The notes under the pieces are model-generated. The model searched no databases and was not told the origin of the DNA. It saw only the letters and a program-made list of their open reading frames with translations. Position numbers and translations under genes: made by a program. DNA of 64,000 nucleotides from Pseudomonas persica (GTDB taxonomy: Bacteria; Pseudomonadota; Gammaproteobacteria; Pseudomonadales; Pseudomonadaceae): the NCBI RefSeq assembly GCF_900291015.1, contig NZ_OLKL01000033.1, positions 259,000 to 322,999 of the forward strand. Direction: 5' to 3'. Position 1 is the stretch's first letter, and every line of letters starts with the position of its first letter. Positions 55,254 to 63,367 of the stretch are shown piece after piece.

Positions 55254-57164
55254 TCAGCCGCGCAACTGTTTGAGCTTGCGGTACAGCGTCGCCCGGCTGA
55301 TGCCCAGTGCCTCGGCGGCGGCGGAAACGTTGCCCTGGTGGCGCACCAGGGCGCCGCGGATCTGTTCCAGTTCGTTGTCCTTGAGGCTGCCGGAAGGCGC
55401 CGTGCTACTGGCCAATTCATCCAGCAGGCAATCGGTGAGGTGATCGAGGGTGAGCAGCTGCTCGCCGTCCTCACGCATGGCCAGCGCGGTGCGCACCACC
55501 ATTTCCAGTTGGCGAATGTTGCCCGGCCAGTCGAAGCTCTCCAGCAGTGCGGTCAGCGCCGGGTCGAGGGTCACGCCCCGGGCACCGGACTTGTCCAGCA
55601 GCCCGTGGATGATGGCGGCCAGGTCATCGCGCTCGCGCAGTGCCGGCAAGCGCAGTGACACGCCGTTGACCCGGTAGTACAGGTCTTCGCGGAAGTGCTG
55701 CTCCTGTACCAGGCGCTTGAGGTCGCGGTGGGTGGCACAGATCAATGCCACGTCGATGTCCTGCTCGTCGCCGGCGCCCAGCGGCGCCACACGGCGCTCC
55801 TGCAGTACCCGCAACAGGCGCGCCTGCAGGGCTAGCGGCATGTCGCCGATTTCGTCGAGGAACAGCGTGCCACCGTGGGCCTGCATCAGCCGCCCGACCA
55901 TGCCGCCACGGCGCGACCCGGTGAAGGCCCCCTCGCGGTAGCCGAACAGTTCGGACTCGATCAGCCCTTCGGGGATGGCTGCACAGTTGACCGCCACGAA
56001 CGGTTTGTCGGCCCGTGGGCTGGCCTGGTGCAAGGCCCGGGCGACGACTTCCTTGCCAGTACCGGTTTCGCCCAACAGCAACACCGGCAGGCCATTGCCC
56101 AGCCCCTGGCGGGCCATGCGCAAGTTGCGCGCCAGGCGTGGGTCACCACCGGCCAGCGCGTCGAGTGCCGGCGACTGCTTGCTCAGCGCTGGCTTGCTCG
56201 CCGGTGTGCTGCCGTTGACCCGGCCATGGCGCGGCAGCTGCAGGGCACGGAAGTAGAACTCGCCCTTGGCGGTTTGCACGCTGCTCACCCCGCCCTGCCA
56301 CAGGCGCGCAATGAAGGCTGGCGAACGTTCGCCCAGCAGGTCGCTGCTGCGCCGACCTATCAGCTCATGGCGCGGCACCTGCAACAGCTGGCAGGCACTG
56401 TCGTTGGCGGCCAGCACTTCACCGTCCAGGCTCAGTGCCAACAGGCCATGCCAGGCGCTGTTGAGGTATTGCGGGCGGCTGTGGAAGGCCAGCACCAATT
56501 GCTCCGGGTGGCACAGGCCAAACATTCGGCTTTCGATGTTGCCGGCGGCCAGCATCAGCGTTGTCAGGTTGTCCTGTGGCTGCGCCATCACCCCTTCGCG
56601 GGTGATGTCGAGCACACCGATCACCTGGCCGCCTGGGTCGCGCAAGGGCACGGAGGTGCAGGAGAACGGGCTGAGGCGGTCGAGGTAATGTTCGCCGCAG
56701 TTGATCTGCGTCGGTCGGCCTTCCACCACTGCCGTACCGATGGCATTGGTGCCACGCAGCGACTCGCTCCAGCAACTGCCCAGGTGCAGGTCGCGCAGGC
56801 CTTCGCGTTGCAGCACGTGCTTTTGCCCTTCGATGGCCAGCACGTTGGCCTGGGCGTCGCCGAGGATGACAATGCCGGCCTTGCCCTGGCGCGCGACCAG
56901 GTAGTCCAGTTCCGGGGTGACGGCGTCGACCAGCAGGCGGTTGCGCTCCAGCAGCATACGCAGGTCATGACCCTGCTCCTGGCCCAGGCCAACCTGCTCG
57001 CCCTGCAGGCAATCCAGGCCATGGCCCAGGCTGCGCCGCCAGGAAGCGTCGATCTCGTCGCGCAGCATGCCCTGCGGCAGCTTGCCTTCGCGGGCCAGCT
57101 TCAGCCGGGCCTGGCGGGATTCGTGCAGCGGGTCGTGGGCGTTTGTTATTAATTGTCGCGCCAT
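55254..57164 (-). CDS. peaR: Sigma-54-dependent transcriptional activator, AcoR-like
   Basis: 636 residues. GAF-like sensor (about 60-210), PAS-like (about 225-290), AAA+ (about 340-560) and Fis-type HTH (about 595-636, GNVSAAAEALGISRATLYRKLKQL). Walker A GETGTGKEV (near 364), sigma-54 contact loop GAFTGS (near 413), Walker B TLFLDEIGDMP. Intact for sigma-54 activation. Expected to drive the qhnA and aldehyde-dehydrogenase promoters in response to an amine. GGAG six bases before the ATG. Upstream palindrome TTTACGTAAA at 57282-57291. Confidence 0.92.
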   Translation of the reverse strand: MARQLITNAHDPLHESRQARLKLAREGKLPQGMLRDEIDASWRRSLGHGLDCLQGEQVGLGQEQGHDLRMLLERNRLLVDAVTPELDYLVARQGKAGIVILGDAQANVLAIEGQKHVLQREGLRDLHLGSCWSESLRGTNAIGTAVVEGRPTQINCGEHYLDRLSPFSCTSVPLRDPGGQVIGVLDITREGVMAQPQDNLTTLMLAAGNIESRMFGLCHPEQLVLAFHSRPQYLNSAWHGLLALSLDGEVLAANDSACQLLQVPRHELIGRRSSDLLGERSPAFIARLWQGGVSSVQTAKGEFYFRALQLPRHGRVNGSTPASKPALSKQSPALDALAGGDPRLARNLRMARQGLGNGLPVLLLGETGTGKEVVARALHQASPRADKPFVAVNCAAIPEGLIESELFGYREGAFTGSRRGGMVGRLMQAHGGTLFLDEIGDMPLALQARLLRVLQERRVAPLGAGDEQDIDVALICATHRDLKRLVQEQHFREDLYYRVNGVSLRLPALRERDDLAAIIHGLLDKSGARGVTLDPALTALLESFDWPGNIRQLEMVVRTALAMREDGEQLLTLDHLTDCLLDELASSTAPSGSLKDNELEQIRGALVRHQGNVSAAAEALGISRATLYRKLKQLRG

Positions 57165-57316
57165 TTTCTACTCCGGCTGTGCCCCGCAGGTGGCGGGGAA
57201 CGGGCTTGGGAATTTTCCGCAGTGTGCGGGAGAAATCCCTGGCCGTCATCAGGCTGCAGCAGAAGGTGGCATATGGTGACGTTTACGTAAAGGGACACGC
57301 AGGAGCACCGTCTTGC

Positions 57317-57634
57317 TCAAGATCTGCAAGCTTGCGCAATCTTTGTGGGAGCGGGTGCACCTGCGAAGAGCCCCCCGAGGTCAATCACGGCTGCCGCTTG
57401 ATTCCAACAAAGCCCAAGCGCCCGGCAGACATCCGGCACCGTCTTCCGCCCGACCAGCTGCTGCCTTTCCACCCCATCAAGCAACGCCTCCACCACCGCC
57501 TTGGCCGAATCCAGCCCATGGTCATTGCTCAACAACAGATCACGACAGGTCCCCTTGGCCAGCTCCAGCGCCTTGAGATTGGTTGCAAACGCCCCTTTCA
57601 GCAGCGTAGACAGGTGCACAACTGGAGTCGCCAC
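57317..57634 (-). CDS. Doubtful small ORF, hypothetical protein
   Basis: 105 codons with GTG start and no clear Shine-Dalgarno. The protein is helical with LKALELAKGTCRDLLLSNDHG and ends in sequence read from the REP unit (LFAGAPAPTKIAQACRS). That the 3' part is REP-derived speaks against a conserved gene in its present length; it may be a remnant of a short pseudomonad protein. Family not recognised. Confidence 0.25.
   Translation of the reverse strand: MATPVVHLSTLLKGAFATNLKALELAKGTCRDLLLSNDHGLDSAKAVVEALLDGVERQQLVGRKTVPDVCRALGLCWNQAAAVIDLGGLFAGAPAPTKIAQACRS
57342..57371. repeat. Single REP unit
   Basis: TTGTGGGAGCGGGTGCACCTGCGAAGAG, one copy without a partner, inside the peaR-vgrG gap. Confidence 0.6.
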
Positions 57635-57985
57635 AAATCGCGACCAAACGAGATGGTGACGGCTGTACGCAGGTTGGTAGACCAGCTAACGCGATCGCAC
57701 CTACAGAAACAGCGCACAACTTGCTTTCAGCTAAATACCCGCGAAGAGAGCCTAAAAGTCAATCCAGGAACTAAAAATCAACACTAACTTACAGTTTTCG
57801 GAAAGTTCCTACTTATAGCCAAAACAACAACACCCTGTTTATTTCAATCCCGCCGCAGCCCTCCTACCCTGCAAGTTCGCCCTCGCCATCACCTTTACCC
57901 CACGCAGCAGCGATCACTGGATTGCCCCCTCTGCATCAAGGCTACGCCTGATACCGGAGTAATCCTTAACAAGGGAAAACACGCC

Positions 57986-60088
57986 ATGTACCGACAATCT
58001 GATCTGCGTTTCAGCTTCCACCCCTTGGCTGGCGACCATCAATTCGAGGTGATTTCATTCGAACTCGACGAAGCCGTCAGCACACCATTCCAGTTGAAGC
58101 TGGAGCTGATCAGTCACGAAGATGAAGTCGACTTCGGTCAGTTGCTCGACAAGCCGGTACTGTTCACGATCTGGCAGCGCGAACGCCCACTGCGCTACGT
58201 GCACGGCGTGGTCAGCACCTTCAGCCAGGGCGAAACGGGCTTTTATCGCACCCGTTACCATGCCTTGGTCGAGCCCCTGCTGGCCCGCGCCGGGTTGCGT
58301 TCGAACTGGCGCATCTTCCAGCACAAGACCGTGCCGCAGATTCTCGAAATCTTGCTCAAGCGCCAGTGCATCCTCCATTTCGAGTTGCACAGTTTCGGTG
58401 AGCATCAGGTGCGTGAGTTCTGCGTACAGGCCGGTGAAACCGACCTCGACTTCATCGCCCGCCTGGCTGGTGAAGAGGGTTTCGTCTACCGCTTCGAGCA
58501 CACGCCGAAACACCACCTGCTGGTCATGACCGACCGGCTGCTGGCGCTGGGGCAGATCAGCCGAGGCGCGATCAAGACCGAAGACGACGATGAAGGTTTT
58601 CTTGAAGAGGACGACATCGGTCCCAATCAGGTGCTGTACCGCGCCAACAACGGTGCTGATCAGGTGAGGCCTTGCCTGCGCCGCCTGCGTTACAGCGAGC
58701 AGGTACGCACCGCACGACAGGTACAGCGGGACTACACCTTCACCAACCCGCAGTACCGGCAGGAACACCGGGCGGATGATAGTGGCATCACCCATCAGTC
58801 CCGGGACTATGAGCGCTTCGACTACCCCGGCCGCTACAAGCGCGATGTGGTCGGCGTGCCCTTCACCGCCACCCGCCTCACGGCCCTGCGCCATGACGCC
58901 CGTATTGCCGAGGTAGCGGGCGACGATGTACGGCTGCAACCAGGCCTGAGCTTCACCCTCATCGAACACCCGCGCAAAGACCTCAACGCACACTGGCGCG
59001 TGATGCGTGTGCACCACGAGGGCAGCCAATTCACCAGCCTGCAAGAAGAAGCCGCCGGAGCCGAACAGGGAACGCACTACTCGCAGGAAGCCGTGCTGGT
59101 GCCCGGCCGGATCGAATGGCGACCTGCACCGCTGGACAAACCGCGCATCGACGGCCCGCACATGGCCACCGTCGTCGGCCCACCCGGCGAGGAGATCTAT
59201 TGTGACGAATGGGGCCGGGTCAAAGTCAGCTTCCCCTGGGATCGCGAGAGCAACAACAATGAGTTCAGCTCCTGCTGGGTGCGCGTGTCACAAGGTTGGG
59301 CCGGCGGCAGCTGGGGCTCGATGGCTATCCCACGCATCGGCCAGGACGTGATCATCCAGTACGTCAACGCCGACCCCGACCAGCCGATGATCACCGGGCG
59401 CACCTACTGCGGCGATCAACTGCCGCCCTACGACCTGCCGGAACACAAGACGCGCATGACCATCAAGAGTCAGACCCATAAGGGTAATGGCTTCAACGAA
59501 CTGCGCTTCGAAGATGAGCTGGGCCGACAGGAAGTGTTCGTGCATGCCGAAAGGGACATGAACACCAAGGTCAAACACGACCAGACCCTGAGCGTCGGCA
59601 ATGATCGCGCCACTGCGACTGGCCGGGACCACACCACCAGCATTGCGCGTGACGAGTCGATCGATACGGGACGTGATCGCCGCGATCACGTTCACCAGGA
59701 CCGATTCACCAGCATCGACCGCAACGACATCCACTCCGTCGGCAACACAAGCCGCATCACCATTGCCGCCGACCACAGCCTGAGTATTGGCGGCAATCAG
59801 TCGCTTGTCATCGAAGGTACGCGCGCCATTGAAGCCCGTACCGCACAACGCCTACTGACCCGGTACTACATGCTTCAGGGCACGGAACGCATCCACATCC
59901 GTGGCCCGAGCGGCAAGATCATCTTCGATGCCGAGGGCATCACCATCGAAGCTCCCAACATCCGCTTCAAAGGCAATGTCACCTACCAGACACCTGTGCA
60001 GGCCCAGGTCGAAGCCATCGAGGCCGCCATTCGAGAAGGCTCACCGCTGATCGAAGAGTGCCCCTTTGCCGGGAAGGACGACGCATGA
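57986..60088 (+). CDS. vgrG: Type VI secretion spike protein VgrG
   Basis: 700 residues. gp27-like N-terminal part (about 1-370: FELDEAVSTPFQLKLELISH, ETDLDFIARLAGEEGFVYRF) and gp5 OB-fold plus beta-helix (about 390-650: ATVVGPPGEEIYCDEWGRVKVSFPWDR (core VVGPPGEEIYCDEWGRVKV), IPRIGQDVIIQYVNADPDQPMITGR). A short C-terminal tail (AQVEAIEAAIREGSPLIEECPF) has no enzyme domain and may be the effector dock. AAGGG ten bases before ATG. Starts an overlapping gene set. Confidence 0.95.
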   Translation: MYRQSDLRFSFHPLAGDHQFEVISFELDEAVSTPFQLKLELISHEDEVDFGQLLDKPVLFTIWQRERPLRYVHGVVSTFSQGETGFYRTRYHALVEPLLARAGLRSNWRIFQHKTVPQILEILLKRQCILHFELHSFGEHQVREFCVQAGETDLDFIARLAGEEGFVYRFEHTPKHHLLVMTDRLLALGQISRGAIKTEDDDEGFLEEDDIGPNQVLYRANNGADQVRPCLRRLRYSEQVRTARQVQRDYTFTNPQYRQEHRADDSGITHQSRDYERFDYPGRYKRDVVGVPFTATRLTALRHDARIAEVAGDDVRLQPGLSFTLIEHPRKDLNAHWRVMRVHHEGSQFTSLQEEAAGAEQGTHYSQEAVLVPGRIEWRPAPLDKPRIDGPHMATVVGPPGEEIYCDEWGRVKVSFPWDRESNNNEFSSCWVRVSQGWAGGSWGSMAIPRIGQDVIIQYVNADPDQPMITGRTYCGDQLPPYDLPEHKTRMTIKSQTHKGNGFNELRFEDELGRQEVFVHAERDMNTKVKHDQTLSVGNDRATATGRDHTTSIARDESIDTGRDRRDHVHQDRFTSIDRNDIHSVGNTSRITIAADHSLSIGGNQSLVIEGTRAIEARTAQRLLTRYYMLQGTERIHIRGPSGKIIFDAEGITIEAPNIRFKGNVTYQTPVQAQVEAIEAAIREGSPLIEECPFAGKDDA

Positions 60089-60660
60089 GCCTGCACCAGC
60101 AATTAAGCGAAGGCGGCCTGTACACGGGTGTCGTCAGCGCAAGCCTGTTCGTGCTTGCCGAAGCGTCGGCCAATCCGGGCCTGCTGGGCAGGCTCGAGTT
60201 TCATTCCATCCAACACCAATGCCTATGGCACCTGGAATATAACACCGGGCTAGAGAAGCATGCGCCATTACTGTTCCGGCTAACCGCAGGCAGCGAACTG
60301 GATGCCTGGCTTGGCGGCCTGGATGGGGCGTTCGCCTGTACCGTGGTCGAGGCCGCCCTGTCCCTCGAAACCCTCGCACGTCACCTGCGCCGCTTTGGCA
60401 AAGTCCAGGAAGGCCAACGTCGTTACTTTCTGAGGCTTGGTGACCCTCGGTCATTAAGTTTGTACGTCGGCTCACTGACGCACCGGCCAGACACCTTGGC
60501 CCGGCTGTTCGATCACGGACGGATACGCAGACTCTACTTCCACGATTCACGAAGCGGGCTCGCACTTGGTGCACAGCCGCTGTTCGAGCAAACAGAAGGC
60601 CGCTCCGAACGGGAAGGCTGCCTGGCCTGGCTGCCATTGCGCCGGGAGGTCCCGGCATGA
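60085..60660 (+). CDS. DUF4123 T6SS effector adaptor (Tap-like)
   Basis: 191 residues, DUF4123 domain: SLFVLAEASANPGLL, LETLARHLRRFGKVQ..GQRRYFLRLGDPRSL, a phrase typical of this family. DUF4123 proteins load a specific effector on the cognate VgrG tip and are not themselves delivered. ATGA overlap with vgrG and with the next gene. Confidence 0.88.
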   Translation: MSLHQQLSEGGLYTGVVSASLFVLAEASANPGLLGRLEFHSIQHQCLWHLEYNTGLEKHAPLLFRLTAGSELDAWLGGLDGAFACTVVEAALSLETLARHLRRFGKVQEGQRRYFLRLGDPRSLSLYVGSLTHRPDTLARLFDHGRIRRLYFHDSRSGLALGAQPLFEQTEGRSEREGCLAWLPLRREVPA

Positions 60661-61499
60661 ATCTACCGAGTCTGGATCTGGGTGCGGTACAAGCTGCATC
60701 GCTACGGTTCACCAACCGTCGACTGACTCGCTTCCTGCTGGAGACGTTGGACGGCTCCCTTGCGCGCTTTCATACCCGCCCCGAGGATGTTCCCCTACTG
60801 GTAGCCGATGCAGGGGCTCTGGTCAGCAACAGTGGCTACACCTGCGGCAGAGAATACAGTTTGCTGGTGCTGAGCCACTTCTTGCTGGGCCTGGGCTGGT
60901 GGAACGACCCTGTTAGCGAATCGGTGTGGTCAATCACCCAGGTTCCTGGCCTGACCCAGGATGAGCGGCTCGACATGCTGACCGTTCAGGCGGTAGCTCA
61001 CCGTTCGCGGTGGGAAGGTCAACTTACCCATATGCATGACGTCACACGGCAAATGTTGCGTTTGCCCGACGACGATTGCGACCACGACCGACAGTGGCGA
61101 TCACTGGAGCACCTGATGACCCTGCGCGGCATACCCGCTGACGCGCAGCAGGCCTGCTATTGCTGCTATGAGTCGGATGCCAGCAGCCGCTATGCGCTGC
61201 CCGCCATCAACCACATGGAACTCAACGAGAACGAGATCCGCGCCTATCGCTATTACGGCAAACGGTTACCGCAGCCGTCCGATGACCTGTACAAGCTGCC
61301 CCCGCTATCCCGCAGCCAAGTGCTGCTGCATGTGCTCCTGGCGATCGCGTTCGGTCGACACTTTTACCTCAACCCATTGTTCACCCCTTGGGTGAAGTTG
61401 CTGGAAGCCACCGACTCTCCCAGAGAGCGCCGCCACGCGTTGGCAAGTCAACTTGCAGTTCATCAGCAGGCACTCAAGGAGCCGAGTCCGCATGGTTGA
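60657..61499 (+). CDS. Unknown protein of the T6SS effector module
   Basis: 280 residues, no signal or TM, mostly helical. I do not recognise a family. Visible: SLARFHTRPEDVPLLVADAGALVS, GREYSLLVLSHFLLGLGWW, CYCCYESDASSRYALPAINHMELNENEIRAYRYYGKRLPQ (core CYCCYESDASSRYALP). Start ATG overlaps the DUF4123 stop (ATGA) and its stop overlaps the effector start by 8 bases, so it is made in lockstep with both. Candidate second chaperone for the effector, or a stabiliser. Confidence 0.7.
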   Translation: MNLPSLDLGAVQAASLRFTNRRLTRFLLETLDGSLARFHTRPEDVPLLVADAGALVSNSGYTCGREYSLLVLSHFLLGLGWWNDPVSESVWSITQVPGLTQDERLDMLTVQAVAHRSRWEGQLTHMHDVTRQMLRLPDDDCDHDRQWRSLEHLMTLRGIPADAQQACYCCYESDASSRYALPAINHMELNENEIRAYRYYGKRLPQPSDDLYKLPPLSRSQVLLHVLLAIAFGRHFYLNPLFTPWVKLLEATDSPRERRHALASQLAVHQQALKEPSPHG

Positions 61500-63363
61500 A
61501 TCATCTGCTTTACAAGCACTGGGTCAAGCCGCACTCAACGGGGCGCTACCCGTTCCACCCGACATTTGCGTACCCTGCTCCCTGCCCGGCGCGCTGTTCT
61601 CGCTCGACGGCGGCGACGGTTGCGACCAGTTGCTGGGCATCCCCTCCCAGCACGGCGTTGGCCCCGCGTGGTTTCGCAACAACCCCTGGATTCGCGACCC
61701 GGCGCGCAACCACCGCGATACTTTCCTCCAGCAGGTGCTGGAACATGCCGGCAACACGCTGGGCAATGCCTGGCTGGCAGAGTTCTATGCCTTTGCCGCC
61801 AGCGAAAAGCTGCAACTGGTGTGCATCGACGACGCGATCCGCCTCGACGAACTGGCCCCGCCCGTACTCGATCACATGGGCGAGCGCAACCAGCAAGGCT
61901 TTGGTTTCACCCTGCACAGCAATTTCTTCTTCACCGACCACAAGATCTATTTCGCCACCTTCACCCATGTGCAGTGGGCCGAAGCGCAACGGGAAGAGTA
62001 CGTCGACGAGCACGGCACCCCGCGCATCAGCCCGCCGTACACCTGGCACACGCCTAGCGGCCTGTACCCGATCGAACAGGCTTGCGAACAGCTGGCCCGG
62101 CATTACGCCGAGGCCAAGGCCCGAGCCCGTTTCTGGCAAGGTGTCTTCGGCGCGGGCGAGTTCGCCCTCGGAGTGCTGGCATTCATACCAGTGGTGCGCG
62201 GCATCAAGGGCACTGCAACCCTCGGCCGCTATGCCTTCGTCGCCCTGGAAGCCGCGCTGGCCGCCGACGCCATGGTCGACGGCAGCAGCCGCATGATCAC
62301 TGGCGAAGGCCTGAGTATCGGCGAGCAGTTCTTCACCGACCTGGCGCACCTGGCCAACCCCGACACTGCCGAGGCACGTGGCAAGCAGGTGTTCATGGCC
62401 ATCAACCTGGCCCTGCTGCTGCCGGCCGCGATGGGCGGCGCCCGTTGGCTGATGCACAAGTTGCGGCCCGGCAGCATGACCACCGTGCGCCTCGACAACG
62501 CCGCACTGTCGCAAGAGGAAGTCCGCCGCCTCGGCAACCGCAGCGCCGGCGAAGTCACCGTACTGGAAACCCGCATCCAGCGACGCACCCGCGAGGGTGA
62601 GCTGCCGGTCACCGCCCGTGAACTGCACTCGGTGGAGCGCAATGCCAGCCTGGTCGCACTCGATGTGGTCGGCGGCAAGGCCGACTACGCCTACACGGCC
62701 ACCACCCTGCGCGACCGGCTGGTGGCCCTGATCCAGCACAGCGTCGGCCCGGTGCGCATGGGCGGCAGCCTGACCCGGGTGGTGGCCGATGCCGGCGAAG
62801 AAGCCCTGGCGGCGGCCCTGGTCAGCCAATGGAAGGTCAAGCCGGAGAACATCCTCGGCCTGAGCACCCACCCCTCCCGGCCCAGTCAGTTCGGTTTGAA
62901 GAACAAGAGCGATCAAGGGATCGACATGCTTGTGTACGTACCACCACCGCCGTCGATGACGGTGCGTAATCCGACGACGCAGGAAATGCGGAACCACATC
63001 GATGGGCTGAAGGGGACGGCGCCGCTGGAAGAGCTGAAGTTCGAGGCGGGGACGTTGTTGGTGATCGAAGTGAAGACGACGCTGGGGAAAAGCAAGACGC
63101 CTGGTTTTTTAAAGACACAAATGGCTGGCGGCAGTGCAAATGCCGAGCGAATACAGAAACTGATTGCGAGAAAACAGGGCGGCTGGAACATCGACAACCT
63201 AAAAGCAACAACCCCTGATATAGCCGCTAAAGCAGCACACCTCCGTAATGCGATGAGTAGTGGAAAGATCTCACACCTGCACGCTCAAGTGTTTCTTGCA
63301 TCTAATGGGCAGTTAAACACGATCGCAGGCGGCTCAACCGGAATTCAGATGAACACGTGGTGA
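61492..63363 (+). CDS. Putative T6SS effector with PD-(D/E)xK nuclease-like C-terminus
   Basis: 623 residues. N-terminal ~200 residues are conserved-looking but unassigned (ICVPCSLPGALFSLDGG, NPWIRDPARNHRD, TPSGLYPIEQACEQLARHYAEAKARARFWQG). Two hydrophobic stretches follow (about 215-235 and 295-315). The C-terminal ~190 residues look like the toxin: GIDMLVYV, then LLVIEVKTTLGK with an ExK triplet, and QMAGGSANAERIQKLI, the D...ExK...Q order of PD-(D/E)xK/Tox-REase nucleases. DNA target is inferred. Base use changes near 62860-63100, consistent with a swapped toxin tip. No PAAR or MIX motif seen. Confidence 0.75.
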   Translation: MVESSALQALGQAALNGALPVPPDICVPCSLPGALFSLDGGDGCDQLLGIPSQHGVGPAWFRNNPWIRDPARNHRDTFLQQVLEHAGNTLGNAWLAEFYAFAASEKLQLVCIDDAIRLDELAPPVLDHMGERNQQGFGFTLHSNFFFTDHKIYFATFTHVQWAEAQREEYVDEHGTPRISPPYTWHTPSGLYPIEQACEQLARHYAEAKARARFWQGVFGAGEFALGVLAFIPVVRGIKGTATLGRYAFVALEAALAADAMVDGSSRMITGEGLSIGEQFFTDLAHLANPDTAEARGKQVFMAINLALLLPAAMGGARWLMHKLRPGSMTTVRLDNAALSQEEVRRLGNRSAGEVTVLETRIQRRTREGELPVTARELHSVERNASLVALDVVGGKADYAYTATTLRDRLVALIQHSVGPVRMGGSLTRVVADAGEEALAAALVSQWKVKPENILGLSTHPSRPSQFGLKNKSDQGIDMLVYVPPPPSMTVRNPTTQEMRNHIDGLKGTAPLEELKFEAGTLLVIEVKTTLGKSKTPGFLKTQMAGGSANAERIQKLIARKQGGWNIDNLKATTPDIAAKAAHLRNAMSSGKISHLHAQVFLASNGQLNTIAGGSTGIQMNTW

Positions 63364-63367
63364 CGAC

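Larger units (their letters stand above)
57165..57985. other. Mostly non-coding region between peaR and the T6SS genes
   Basis: 820 bases with a palindrome TTTACGTAAA (57282-57291, likely in the peaR promoter area), a single REP unit (57342-57371), one doubtful small ORF on the minus strand, and an A+T-richer stretch before vgrG (about 57650-57970). I see no RNA gene. Confidence 0.6.
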
